Shown one piece after another: positions 1 through 12,982 of a DNA stretch of 64,000 nt. Source of the DNA: Dirofilaria immitis (lineage: Eukaryota; Nematoda; Chromadorea; Rhabditida; Onchocercidae). Where the stretch lies: assembly GCA_024305405.1 (NCBI GenBank), contig JAKNDB010000105.1, positions 868,001-932,000 on the forward strand, read 5' to 3'. Position 1 is the first letter of the stretch. Each line of letters starts with the position of its first letter. Made by a program: the position numbers and the translations under genes. The notes under the pieces were generated by a model that saw only the letters and a program-made list of their open reading frames with translations, searched no databases and had not been told where the DNA came from.

Positions 1-2259
1 ATAAAAATAATGAGCAGAAAACAAAACAACGCAATTTAAGAGAAACCAGTTTCCTGAGTCATTTCTAAAATCGATCGTTTGAAAATATTGATAGATATAT
101 GTCCTTTCTCGATCAAATAGGTTATCATCTCTATTACTTATGCCCTAACTTAGCTAAGTATCACAATTAATTTTTGCAGTTGGAAATGTTTAATCTCTAT
201 ATGCAAGAATTGCATCATAAAAAACCAGCTGCCAGCAGTTTCTCTCATTTGTTAATTCAAATTACAAAAACCGTCAAGAAACCATAGAAATATAGTCTGA
301 ATTTACTTAGTAAGGAATTATATGGAAATTTCCAGGTTACTCAAATGATTTCATGAATATAGAATGATCGTGATTTTGATAGATTTTAAATTTACAAAAA
401 TTAAAAATTAAGAAATTGGATAGAATTATCAGGAAGAAAAAATAAAATAAAATTGTTTGACAATAAATAACAAAATACAATTAATATAATATAAACAGTT
501 AGACGGATGTTGAAAAGAATTTAAATGAACAATTGAACCAAAAAAGCAAGAATATTTCAATGTGATCTGCAAAATGATTAAAACGTATATTTTGAGCATT
601 CGATATCCTTCAATAATAGCATAAATGATTCATTTATAGAAAAAACAAATCCAAAGGCTGTCAATTAATTCTTGGAGAGATTCATATCTTTGAGTTAAAT
701 GATAAAAAACTGAATTGCTTCTCATGCAAAGTACAAATGATATAAAGTTTTACTTATATCCATATGTTTCAGTTGTAGAGAAGAATCCATTAAAAGATGT
801 TTATGTATGCGAAATCGTTTTTTTTTTGGAAGTATTTATTTTTAGTGAACAAAAACAAAATAACACTTCAAATAACACCAGACGACAGCAAAAATTTTGC
901 TTCGTGCTGAAATTTTATTGTAGTAATTGCTTTTTAAAACATTGCATATGCAAAAAAGTTAATGAATACATCCTTGAAAAATTTTCTCTTCTACTTTGGA
1001 CATTGTCCATAAACTTTTTTCGACTCCATTTATTCCTTTCTTGGAAGCAGTTCACATGGTGTTGTTATACAAATCACCCCGTCTCATGTTCCTAACAATA
1101 ATAAAACTTTACAGTTGACTATTGCTAACAATATAATATGAACGAAATGCAAAACTCATCAATAACCGTTCTTCAAACTTGGCTTCAAAAGCAACCCATA
1201 CTTAGATGGCTTCCCGGAAATCTAGGCAACATTAATTTGGGACAATGCCAGTTGCAATCTTTTTGGACAAAAATTATTGAAGAGGATTCATAGGTGAACA
1301 AAAAATTGCACAACTGGATCTTATATTTTTACGGATTCTAAAATACAATCTCTTAATATAATGCATAAGAATGGTTTGAAAAACAAATTGCATTTTTGAA
1401 AATAATGTTTACATTGAGAAAAGAAAAAGTCAATCCTTCATGAGTCTCTAACTAATTACAAATAAAACAAATAATTTTGGAAATAGGAATTAAAAATAGC
1501 TGATTCGAAAGAAGAAAATAAGTTAATTAGTGCAGCTAATGAATTTAAAAAGTGTTAGCAATTCCTACATTTCGGAACATTAACTGAAGAAAATTTATAT
1601 GTTTATGTAAATGAATAATTTTTTGAATAATCTATCATAGTTAACTATCATTTCTTCGCTAGCTGAATATGCAAAATAGGATATTCAATTGCAATTATAT
1701 GATGATGAAAAAGTCTAATCAGATTAATATGAAATTGAAAAATGGCCGCAATAAATAATACGATTAATTTCATTTCATTTCCAATATAAGAGCAATATGA
1801 TAGAAAAGTATTAAATTAATAACAAAAATCAATATTAAACAAAAATAATAATTGCGCAGAATAATAAGGCTATCGAATATTTGATAAATAAATACCCGAA
1901 TAATAATATTAAAAACTATTATTATATAATAAAGTCAACATTACATTTGTCATTAATGCATTTAGATTAGACCAAATGATAAAAGAGCAATAAAAATTGA
2001 AAAGGGAAAGAAAATTATTAAAAATTAGGATAATACTTTTCTCATTTTGATACTAAATTTATTGAACTGAACCAACGATAATCAAAGAAAATTTTCTATT
2101 GAGAATCTTAAAATATTCAAAAACAAGAAGTTCTTCACACATAGCATCAGTATTTTGAAAATAGCACCAAATAAATTTTAATGTAGTAAGAAAAAGAGTA
2201 AGAAAAAAATCATAGAGAAAGGGAGAGATTTGCAAGAAATGAAAATGAGAATAATAAAA
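1..2259. other. Left-flank intergenic sequence with a possible coding remnant
   Basis: AT-rich sequence with no gene that I can support. One stretch at 1138-1293 (plus) is an ATG-to-TAG frame of 51 codons with a higher GC content and more balanced amino-acid use than its surroundings (it includes a short WLQKQPILRWLPG-like run). It could be a pseudo-exon. Downstream, 1490-2000 contains short frames rich in D, E, Q and K that are broken by TAA/TAG. I assign no family. The longer frame at 715-1095 has a composition expected by chance. Confidence 0.4.
1138..1293 (+). other. Short open frame, possible exon remnant, unknown
   Basis: A 51-codon frame opens at ATG 1138 and closes at TAG 1291-1293. 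Its encoded residues are balanced, with three tryptophans and many glutamines and leucines, unlike the F/I/L/N/K-rich chance frames nearby. The stop is followed at once by GTGAAC, which could serve as a splice donor, so the segment might be an internal or first exon. The TTTACAG at 1108-1114 does not connect in frame to the ATG. No family is recognised and I infer no function. Confidence 0.2.
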
Positions 2260-5200
2260 TTATGATATATAATAGGTACGTCTCTTGATATCGAAATTCT
2301 GTCTCCTTATATTAAAATTTCTAACTGTAAACGTTCGACGCATTTTAAGTTGAGAAATCTGTTGCAATAGTTCCATCAGTTGTTCTGTAATCGGATCGAT
2401 ATATTCGTATAACCATTCATCAATTGTATGTTTTCGAAAAATTGGCTGCATCAAAGACTGGATCATTTTAGCCTGAGTGGACTAGTCTTTTTATATAAAT
2501 ACTATCATTTGTTAATATCAAAGAATTAAATGCCTGTAATTTTTCGTTATATCTTTTTTGTCTTTTTCCTTTTCAAGACCAGTAATGAAATTGTATCATT
2601 CAAATTTATTTAACTGTTGTTAAAGTTCAGTTGCGTTGGAAAAATAACAAACCATATTTAGCATTTCATCAACATAAATTTCAATAGAATTTTCTAATTC
2701 CACCAGGTACCACAGTTGGGTATAACCATGACGAACATTAAATCGACTAAGCCAACCTTTCACCTGATGACTCTCAAAAACTTCATGTTTGATCACTTTG
2801 ATATAATCACGCAAAGAATGAATAGCACTGAATAATTCAACACCTGCAATTTATCCGCATAAAAAGAATATTTTGGCAGTAAATAAGACAAACTGGACGA
2901 CAAACTTTAATTTTTCTTCACTTTAAGATCACTCCAATCGATATTATATAATTACACTTCCAATCACTATCAGATTATTTACTATATATCACTTCTTGGC
3001 AACATTCAGATTATAACTATTCAGTACAATAAGCCATTAGATAATATTGGTATTATAAGCTCACAAAATAATATCGAAATAAAAACTAGATTCAAATTAT
3101 GAGTACTAAAATAAAAGAAAATTAAATAAGATTGGTAAGTGCTAACAGAGAGAGAAATTCGCATTAACATATCGCTAATATGATTTAAAAAATTATGAAA
3201 TTTCAAGATTGCAACCTGGAAAATTGCAAGAATCAAATGAATTCATGTATTCTAATGAGATCTTTGATGTACAGTTCAATGCAGCAGAAGTAGCATTAAT
3301 TATCGATTCAGTAGAAAAACTATCACCTGTTTTTGCTACCTGCAAAACTTAGTAATACAAGACGTATTCGGATACACATTCAGATTAATCGAATACTAGA
3401 CTTTACCTACTTTGAAAAAATATTCACTGAAGTTAAGTATTCCAAAGTCAATCATGAATTTGAAGAATGAGATTAACTTTTTCTGTTTAGATACGGTCGA
3501 AGAGCTTTTGAGATGTTTTGAAGTCTTGGTTAAATTGTCTAATCATTCCTATCAGTTATGTAGGATTATAAACCAAACAGGGGATTTTTATTAAATTTAA
3601 TCAAAAATCCCATTTTATTCTATAAGACAGAAGTATTTTCCTAAGTTATTTTAAAGTTTCGAAAATATATTTCATCATATTTTTACAATAATCATAACAT
3701 TAATATGTATTTAAGCCAGATATAATACGATTCCAAAAGTAATGAAATATTTAAATTACTAGCAGATTCAAGACAGCCGATGGTAGCCCAACTGGAAGAA
3801 GTTCACATAATACAGCAAAATGATCATATCGTTGCCAACCAGTTATGATCAAACCGCGAAATGTATGAAATAATGAACCATAAATCTGAAGTTTAGCAAA
3901 ATAGTCCTTTCAGTAAGTGAAATATTGATAGCTTCCAGAAAGTTATTTGAAGTAAAAGTGACTTGACTTTTATAATTTCTATTCTTCACGATGATTACTG
4001 CACTGATTTTTTTTGTGGTAATTTAGCGATTTCATCAACAAATTTAGGTTTAAATTTTGGTTCTAGGGGATGAAAATTTTAATTTAATAGAATGGCATTT
4101 TACGGTGGAAGTATTGGAAAAAATATCAAAAGCAACAGTGAAGTTTCCTAAGATTGTTAATCGTAAATGATTCTCAATGTAAATATATTCAAATTTTATA
4201 ATTATTTCAAGAAGAAATTAATTCCTAGGATAATCAATAAATCTAAATTTAAATTATGAATTGCAGATGCTAGAAATCACATGAAATGGTTAGGCTAGAA
4301 AAAGAAAAGAAGCTTGCGACGTCATATTGCTTTGCTTCTCATTTTTGGAAAACAAGAAGAAATGGTTATGAAATGAATCCTCAGGTAAGGAGCCATTTGT
4401 TGAACATAAGTTTAATGCGCAAGCAGAAATTTAGTGTGAAATTAAGGCGAATCATTTTGTCTTAATTCAAAATAAGCAATAAAATAACGTTTAAAAGTGC
4501 ATGATGCTACAATCTCATCCACTGAATTATTATTATCACAAGAAAAATGATAATTCAATTTATTAAAATTTAAAAGCGAATGATACTTAAAGCCAAATTC
4601 CATTCAAATATTATGAAATTAGGTGAAAATGAATTTACTTTTCGATGAGCAATCCATGCTTTATTATTTCGAAAATAGTGTTTTAAATCCAGAAACTCCG
4701 ATGATGGTTCATTGGCTCCTTTGTAAGCAGATGAGCCCCAAACTACTGGAAATTTTGCAGCCAGAGAATACCACGTGAACTCTTGCAAAAGAAATTAGAT
4801 TTAATTTAAAAATAATCAGGAAAATTCTTAGAATTTCATTAGATTTAATTTTTGAATATTCCTGAAAATTTCGAGAAAAGATATATACGTGAAAGTTTAT
4901 TGGAAGATAGGTAGTGAGTTCATTAGGATCCTCATCTACTAATCTCTCCAAATGGTGTTTTTTGTAGGAGTAAAAAGCTTCAAAAAAAAATACTAACCTC
5001 TCCAATTGCTTTTTGCCAAATCAATCCAGGTTGCAATTTTAAAAATATGCGCTTTAAAATTCTTTAATATAAAATTTGGATAAGTTCAAAAAATACCATT
5101 TTGTTGCTGCAACGTTTCGGAGTAATCCCAAACCACCACTTCTAAAAGCTGATCTAGTCGATACAACTTTATCAGTGTAGATTCAAATGATTTAATCATA

Positions 5201-7726
5201 TCATACCATGCTAGCACTCTGAAATCTATATTTCAGTATGCTTCCTGATGCTTCCTGATTTCTATTATCAACGGGAAATATAATTGTTTTATCAAGCGTA
5301 TGTCAACTTTATTCGAAATAAAACAAATTATACTCTTACCTAACATTTGGAATCAGCCTTTTGATATAAATTGCAATTTTCGCTAAATGCATTGCTGCAA
5401 GATTATCCTTTCCTTTACCTTTATTTGCTTCCAGCCATTGACGATCCTTTAAACATTCACCGAACTAAAAAATATTTTATTAGTGAAATATTGTAAAAAT
5501 TTTTATGAAAATCATATAGCGAAAAGGCTTAGAAATTGTTCAATTGATTTATTTTAAAACACATAAAAGGGATGTATCGTAATAAAGAAGCATAATTTAT
5601 CAATGTAATACTTTTGATTAATCATTCAGGAAGTTTCGGCTTTTTAAAATTGAAATTTCGAACGATGAATACAAAATGAAGAAAACGTAAACCTGGAAAG
5701 CCTCATCAGCACCAATGTGGAAATACGTTATTCCGAATGGTAGATGGAACTGGATAACTTGTCGTATGGCTTCCAAAACTATTGAAACGCCATCATTATC
5801 TGCTAAGCAAATTACCTGCAACCATTTTAATAAAATATAGGATCATAAAGCTTTAACTTTGAAGTTAAAAATGTACTTAAAGCAAATTGAAAACATAAAT
5901 AGCAATTGAATGATATCATTCTAAATTGCCCTCGATGATTCAAGATGCACCTGTGGAAACATATCGTTTTGTCGGTACTGTCTAAATTTTTCTATTTTAA
6001 GAATCCACTCTAAATGTCCAAAAGTTGGTACAAGTGGAATGACATCAAGATTGAGTGATTTGGCTGTTTTCAAAGGTCACGAACTTCCTCCACCGTATAA
6101 GCATCGCTATTACGATTATCTGCTAGACTACCATTAAATGGGAATGTATCTTCCCATTCAAGTAAAATTCCTAGAATATGTATCACATTAAATACTCTGT
6201 CGCAAGTTATCCTTTATATAACTGATGCGAGAAAATTTTCAACTTATATCACAAACCTGAAATTACTACATATGAACCTTAAGTAAACTTTTGACAATCC
6301 AAATCAAACTTAGCAATATGATAATAAAACTACATCACAAAATCAAATAGTAGTAAATCAAATATATTGATGATTCAGAAGAGAGGAAATATTATATTTT
6401 TAATGAAACAAACTACCTGTAGCACCGTTTCTTTTCATAAGTCTTAATACTTCCTTCAAATATGATACTTTTGGTGCAGCACCTTTCAAGTCAAAATGAA
6501 TTATTCTATTTGAATAAAGCGATTCCTGAAAATTTAGAACGATTAGTAAAAATTTATTGTAATCGATGAGAGAATAACTATTACTAACGAAAAATAAATT
6601 TCTATCCAGCTGATAATAGAAAATTTAAAGTTTGAAAACCATTCTAAGCTGAAAATGGTCAGCATCTAAGTTCCGAATGAAAATAATGCATAGCACAACA
6701 TATGCCAGTCATTATTGTGTCTAACTAAATGATTAAAGGTTAGCTGATAACAAAATCTCTATAAGAAATCAACAAAATAATACACATTGCAGGCTTCCTA
6801 TGAATTTCAATACTGAGGTTATCCGACTAAATTGATGTTTTACTTTTCAAAAAATGTGGAAGTTCTGTAAAGCTTGAAATTACAATTTTTCTAAGAGAAT
6901 TTACATCGCAAGAAGTCTTAGCTTTTGATTTTGTATTTTTACTGATTGCAATAATTTCAATAGCCTAAGAGTTCCAGTGTTTTCTATCCGAATTTGAATA
7001 TGCAATGTTTTTTAGGCAACCAATTATTCAAATGAAATGCGAATAGATTTATAACACTCTTCCTATAAAATTTTAAAGGATCGAATTTTCATGCATGTTG
7101 CAGTTTCATAATATATCAAAACTGAATTCTTTTTCTATTCATGGTCTAAAAGACTGCTTCTTGTGGATCCGAGATCATATCTTGACCAGTTTTTTTGTCA
7201 AATTTAATTTTAAGCTAAAATAGCAATTATTGAAATCCATTAACTTCTACAAAACATAGAAAATGCATTTCTGAAAACAGTTTGAAATCATTGTAACTAA
7301 CATTCAATTCTAACTTCTGCAAATCCTTTGTTGCCCTTGACAAACTATGCATTACTCGCTTATCACCGGAAATTTGGGCATCCTCTATTTCGATGCCATT
7401 TTTCTGAATTAAACCCTGTAATTATTTTTTTCATCGTATCTCGGATTAATATAGCCGATTATTCTCACCTAGTCAACTAATTTTTTTAATTAATTTGGAG
7501 GATTCTTTAAATTATTTAATTGAAGTTGAATAATTTATAACATTGTTTCAAATTAGCGAAACTTCATATAAATTAAAAAAAAAGTAACCTGTGTCTCCTG
7601 CTTATAAATGGGCAAACCAATTGTCATTTCAAGCACAATAAAACAAAATGTAAAGATTAAAAATATCCGGACAGTGAGTAGCTTCCAAATCCTACATCTC
7701 AGCCAACGAGATGAGATGATTGTCAT
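2260..7726 (-). CDS. Membrane-anchored hexosaminidase D-type glycosidase (GH20), 12 exons, one -1 frameshift
   Basis: Exons in transcript order (complement): 7589-7726, 7302-7415, 6417-6525, 5951-6170, 5693-5815, 5340-5464, 5097-5218, 4639-4781, 3760-3885, 3216-3339, 2653-2843, 2260-2472; about 582 residues. All junctions are GT-AG and phases agree. Residues 17-37 are a hydrophobic signal-anchor after a basic tail, so a type II, probably Golgi, protein is inferred. The catalytic barrel starts with [18 protein letters not shown] (exon 3) and [10 protein letters not shown] (exon 4), carries the GH20 acid/base pair in HIGADEAF (D231/E232, exon 5), and ends with [21 protein letters not shown] (exon 9), all hallmarks of the HEXD/HEXDC family, which removes beta-linked GalNAc/GlcNAc. 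C. elegans has related membrane-anchored N-glycan hexosaminidases (HEX-2 to HEX-5 group). Exon 4 is one base short near 6067-6075 (a CTTTTG run reduced to CTTTG), which gives an immediate stop. The sequence on both sides is conserved, so a sequence error is more likely than loss. The ATG lies 3 nt after a TTTTTAG acceptor. Confidence 0.9.
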
Positions 7727-7729
7727 AGT

Positions 7730-7736
7730 CTAAAAA
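7730..7736 (-). promoter_or_regulatory. Probable spliced-leader trans-splice acceptor of the hexosaminidase gene
   Basis: Read on the minus strand the sequence is TTTTTAG followed by ACT and the start ATG (7724-7726). A strong nematode-type 3' splice site 3 nt before the start codon, without an upstream exon in frame, fits spliced-leader trans-splicing and supports the chosen start. Inference from motif and position. Confidence 0.5.
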
Positions 7737-10700
7737 TTAAATTATTTGAAAATTTTGTAAAATTATATTCAAATGTACATAAATAGATGTATTAATACGA
7801 AAAAAGGAAGAAATTAAGCATTCATTTTATATAATTAAATTATTCAATTAAAAGTGAAATAAATCTACGAATTTCAGCAATATTTCAGAAGCGAAAGAAG
7901 AAATGAGCACTCTTTCGTTTGAAAAGCATAATGAAAATGAAGTTTTTTTGGAAAAAATTTAAGAATTTTCTGACTTTATTCAACAAATTTTTCCTATTTA
8001 TTGCTATGCAAATTTTTTTCTTATTGTCCATCTGATTATTTTAAGTTACAATCGTTTTAATGAAGTTTTTTATTAATTAAATATTCTGAATAAATCAAAA
8101 TATATTTACAAATTTGATAAATGTCTATCTGGAGAAGAAATAATTGAACAGGTAATGGTATTCATCTGAAAATTGTAATTAACTTTACTTTTTCGTAGAC
8201 TTAGAAGAAGAAATGAGCACTCTTTCGTTTGAAAGGCATAATGAAAATGAAGTTTTTTTTTTGGAAAAAATTTAAGAATTTTCTAACTTTATTCAACAAA
8301 TTTTCTCTTCAAATGAGTATTACCATATCGCAAATTTCACGAAAAATAGGAAAGGGCAATGCAACGAAAAAGAAAAAAGTAGTTTAGAATGTAATACAAC
8401 AACCTAATATTTACTCATATTTTCAGTTTTCAGAGAATTTAACCAATCCCTAATTTAAAAAAATAATAAATTCAGATGATTAATAACTATTCATATCGAT
8501 TGCGCTTACTTTCATTTTTTGATATTTGACAATGATATAATTAATCATGATGATTATGTCAAATTCATCATTTTTAAGTCTAATTAAGCAGTTTAAGTAT
8601 TTTGAATAAATTGTCATTAGGCGTATTCATGACGATGCATCATTCCATTTTTGTCAAGTAAAATCTGTAAAGCATACATCATATCAATTATCAGTATAAA
8701 TTAACTTTTTGCATTGCTTCTGATTTCTGACATTCAAATATACGCTGAGTAAGAAATTTCTAAAAAGTTTTCATCAAAAGAATTTAATATAAATAAAACA
8801 AATAGAAATTGATATGAGAGAATGCTGAATTTAATGTTATAATAAATTTCGCATATTTCTGCTCAAATAGAATCTTTTAGAAGGAGAATATGAGTGGATA
8901 AAAACGCTAAGAATCGAAAACTTTTAATGTTAGAAATTGATAAGAGAGAATAGTGAACATATTAGACGGTAAAACAGGGAAAATGGAAAGCCTAGTTATA
9001 CAAACCTCGGGTGGAGCCAATTATTATTAGCTCGAACCAATAATCTACTAATTGATGATTCATTCTATAACATTACTAATTAAATATATAAAACTAGAAC
9101 CATTATCATTTACATTTGTTTTCTAATTATTTTGTTTATCACTTATTTATATCGATATTCTGATCATTATTTATAGTAATAGTTTTTCTTAAGTAAGAAA
9201 TATTAAAGAATGATTTTAAATAAAGTATGATATGAACGGACAATATCTTCTATTATTAGCTTACTTGAACTATTTGTTTACTCAAATCATTTCCATTTAA
9301 TCAAATGTACAAATATGAAGCAATTATAACATTTATAGGACGAATCTTGTGCAATAAAACTTCAATTAAATGGGTATTTTGTGATTATGAAATGTTGTAT
9401 TTATTAAAATTGAAAGAATTTTCTATGCGTGATAGATAATGAATCAGTGAAGCAAAAAAATCGATGGATAATGAATTAATTTCCCAGGATAGATCAAGAA
9501 AACTATTTATGTCTTTGAAAATAAAATTTTATTATTATGTAAAAGTTTTGAAATAAAAATCGACAACTTCAGCAAGAAGTTAATAAACGTATAATTGTTA
9601 TAAATCATTGGCCGGTTTAAATTTTATAATACATATGTAAGGCTTTCAGGAATTTTACTGTAATGAAAATGCTTTCAATAATTTGTTTGTTCAATCACTT
9701 ACTTTCTCACAATGTCTAATTTTTCCGTGTGGCTGATAATTATGTGCAAAAAACTATAGTAATGAAATGGAATTAGTCCGAAACCTTAATAAATTTCTTA
9801 GGCTCAAATAAATTAATTTATATCTTAACTGTGAAGAAATAGAAATAAAAAACTAATGTTTGAGGCTTTAAATTTGATAAATCTTTTCTTATGAGGCATT
9901 TTTATACCTGCATTATTGAATTTTTCTTAAACACAAATTGGTCCAGCAAATATAAAAATATTTTATCGAAGGTACAAAATGAGCTTCATGGATCAAATTG
10001 ACCATAAAAGCCCTAACTTTTTAAAATATAATTTTTGAAATATTTAATTAACTTAAATAGATTTCACTATGAAGAAGGAAATTTTGTAATAAAAAACAGT
10101 TCCCAACGGTAGATCAAAAAGGATTTCAACAAAACTAGTGGTTTTTCTGTAATTTCAAGAATAAAATCTATTAGTTTAAAAAAGCTATTTCTAGTCTCCA
10201 TTACTATCTGAAGACACAATCATTTTTGACAAAAAAGTTCCTGAACTAAGTTTTATGATAGTTTTATAAAACCAAAGTATAATTTTGAGTTCTCCTAGCT
10301 TTCCATAATTTTTATTCTTTTCGGCATGAATAGCTTATTTTATACATAAAAGAAGAATAACGTATCATGTATGAAATAATTAGAAAGAAATGGATGGATG
10401 ATGATTATACGATTGCAATTGTTCAATCAATTCTAACTCTCTTTTGTTGTATCAAAACCTGTGTTGACATATATTGTACAAATAGAAAATGACTGTCTAA
10501 TGAAACAGATGAAAATTGGAATATTATGACATTTTGTTCAAGGATAGATTTGGAAAACTTCATAATGAACGTTTATTTCCTAATTTGCATTTATTTAATC
10601 TTCCTCATCATTCATCGTTTTTCAGCTTGTCTTTAAAAGAAAGTTATGATACAGCCAAAGAGAGTAGTCCATTTTGTCTCAATTTATCCAATTTTATCAA

Positions 10701-12100
10701 TTCTATCCATATTTAATAATATGTTTCATGTCCATTTTATGTTAATAAATTAGCATAAAAATATCAATCATCATCAAAATATCGTTTCAAATGATATATA
10801 AAGAAAATAAAAGTTTTCATTCAATAGATAGACTTTATTCAATATATTATTTACTTTAATAGTATATTCATTTTGAAAAATAATAATCAGAGAAAAATCC
10901 AACGTGAGAAGAGAAGTTAATTCAACTTTTCTGTTTATGATGTTAATAAATATCATGAAATAGGAGAAGGAAATATTATTCTAACTATCGAAAATATACA
11001 ATAGTATCATTTGAAGAATAGGATAAGAAAATTAAATAAATGAAAAGTAGTTTGATAATACATGAATTTCAAATCTCGATTCTTATTTTCTGAATCGTTT
11101 TATTCTCCTGAAAATTTCAAGTTTTTTTGATAAAAAAGCAATTTTTTCAATATTTCATGAAAATACTTTTTAAGTGTAGTCTGCAAGCACTTCTATTTCG
11201 ATCATCGATAGGTATAATGGTGTTATTGATTCTTGTAGTTACTGTTGATTGCTGATTTGCTTACACTTCAGTTTCTTCATTTTAGTTTTTAATAACTACT
11301 TCAATTTTTAAAAAGGCTTTAGAAATTTAACGATAAAACTCTCTTTTCTGTTAAATGATTGTTTATTTTTAACAGTTTGAAAAAATTTCAGGATTTCGAA
11401 CAAGATTCATCAATGTAACATTAAAATCATTAAAAAAATTTTGTTAGAAATTTGGGCAAAACTCAAAATTGAGATTGAAATTAATCGAAAATGTAGAAGT
11501 TCAATGAAAGAGATACTAGGTCATTATGAATGTATAACCATGGAAATATAACCGTTTATGAATCACATATTCTTCAGTGACCAGTATCATTGATACTTAT
11601 GAATTAAAGCTAACCTCTGCATTGACAATTTGTTTATCTTTTTTTTGAATCGAAGTATATGAACAATTTCAAATAAAATATAATTCCAAATGCAAAAATT
11701 GTAATATGTTGCAATGTTATGAGTAATTTTGATAAAACTTAAATGACGGAAAGAAGGAAATTTCGATAATAAAATATTAATATAAACTGGCTCAATTAAT
11801 TATACAATTTGAGCAATAGAATAAAAATCAAAATGGACCGCATCCTTGCTATTAATAAGAATCAATGACAAAAGCGAAATAGTTAGGGAAAGCATAAGCT
11901 AATTATTGCTCAAAATGAAAAAGTTTATTAAAAATACAGTAAGAAAGAGGTGACTTCCGCAAAAATGTCGACACTTATGCTTTATCTTCGCTAAGCTTAG
12001 AAGTTCTTATTTAATTAATTCAATGGTATTTCAGACGGGCCAAATGCTTATGCACAATAAATAGGCAGATGTTATGCATAAGCAATATATAGCTACTGCC
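7737..12100. other. Gene-free AT-rich intergenic sequence
   Basis: I see no exon with a recognisable family. Apart from the duplicated ~98 bp block (listed separately) the sequence is ordinary AT-rich spacer. The frame at 10516-10716 has a chance-like composition. Confidence 0.5.
7895..8304 (+). repeat. Direct duplication of a ~98 bp unit, spacing 310 bp
   Basis: The unit beginning AAGAAGAAATGAGCACTCTT occurs at about 7895-7992 and again at about 8205-8304. It includes the start of a CAACAAATTTT run. The copies differ by two transitions (GAAAAGC/GAAAGGC and TCTGAC/TCTAAC) and by poly-T length (7 versus 9). The similarity stops sharply at both ends. This is either a recent local duplication or two copies of a short dispersed element. 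Confidence 0.8.
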
Positions 12101-12149
12101 AAACACATAGTTTTTGTAAGGTCTTGATAAACAAGCGTTATTCGGAGCT

Positions 12150-12524
12150 TGCCAACTATAATCAACTGGCCAAAGGTTGAAAAGGAAAAGAGACGGAGGA
12201 TGTTAAGAGGTCTATTGACAAGAGTAGATGACAAAATGACACATTACTACCCGAAATCAAATAATCGTAAATAATGAGTAGGTGATATGATGTATTGACT
12301 GTAAACAAATCTTTGAAAGGCACATTGACTATAGCTTGCCAATCAAACTGCGATATTTCATGATCAAAGCATTTTTTTTTAAAAATGAACTTTACAAAGA
12401 ATAAACAAATGTCATTTATGCCAGCCAAGAATTCCTCATTGTCAAATGATTGTTTGGCATTCTGAATCATTATTGGATCTGAATTCAAAGATTTTATCTT
12501 AAGACTAAACTTAAACTCGCCCAT
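12150..12524 (-). pseudogene. Degenerate Skp1-like (SKR) remnant
   Basis: A 120-codon minus-strand frame opening at 12524 aligns loosely, by eye, with Skp1, the adaptor of SCF ubiquitin ligases. Near its start, SLKIKSLNSDPIMIQNAKQS resembles the N-terminal BTB/POZ strand of Skp1 (IKLxSxDGxxF...AKQS). Later, a segment EISQFDW...LFTVNTSYHLLII resembles the DIPxWDxEFLKVD...LFELILAANYLDI core. The region between the two is shorter and altered. A further similarity to the C-terminal IRKTFNI segment is seen only after a change of frame (about 12160-12230). No introns are visible, so a decayed retrocopy is possible; nematodes have expanded skr families. The identification rests on weak similarity and could be wrong. 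Confidence 0.35.
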
Positions 12525-12944
12525 TAAATATTACTCATTTATTTAATAAGTTCAGGGAATAAAATCGGACAAAAATCAATTTACTAAAATGGCGATCACA
12601 TTTATTGATCAATTACATCAAACTCATAAGGATGGATAAGCGAAAAAATCAAAAGATCTTTGGTTACAACAAAAAATTTGCTTTTGTCAAAATTTAATGA
12701 TTGTTTGCTTAAGACAAGATGCACTTTATGTCACTCGACTTCTAAGCAATTTAGCCAGAGAAGATTATCGATTTATTCTTTGGTAAAATGTAAAAATGAC
12801 AATTACAATTATCGGGAAGGAATGGAAAATGTGATGGTAATACTTTATAAGGTATCAATATTGCAACGAAAGGAAACAACCAAATAGTTAATTTCACTTC
12901 AATAAAATAACGCGCAAAATCGTAAAGCATTAATTCTTAAAGCA

Positions 12945-12982
12945 ATTTACTGAGAATACAAAAATTTGTATTCTCAGTAAAT
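12945..12982. repeat. Perfect inverted repeat (18-bp arms, 2-nt loop)
   Basis: The left arm ATTTACTGAGAATACAAA is followed by two bases and then by its exact reverse complement. The transcript or single strand would form a near-perfect hairpin. It stands alone in intergenic DNA, with no flanking gene whose 3' end it could serve. Confidence 0.85.

Noticed and set aside
715..1095. 126-codon frame at the left end
   Set aside because: Rich in F, C, K and N with no recognisable motif; indistinguishable from chance.
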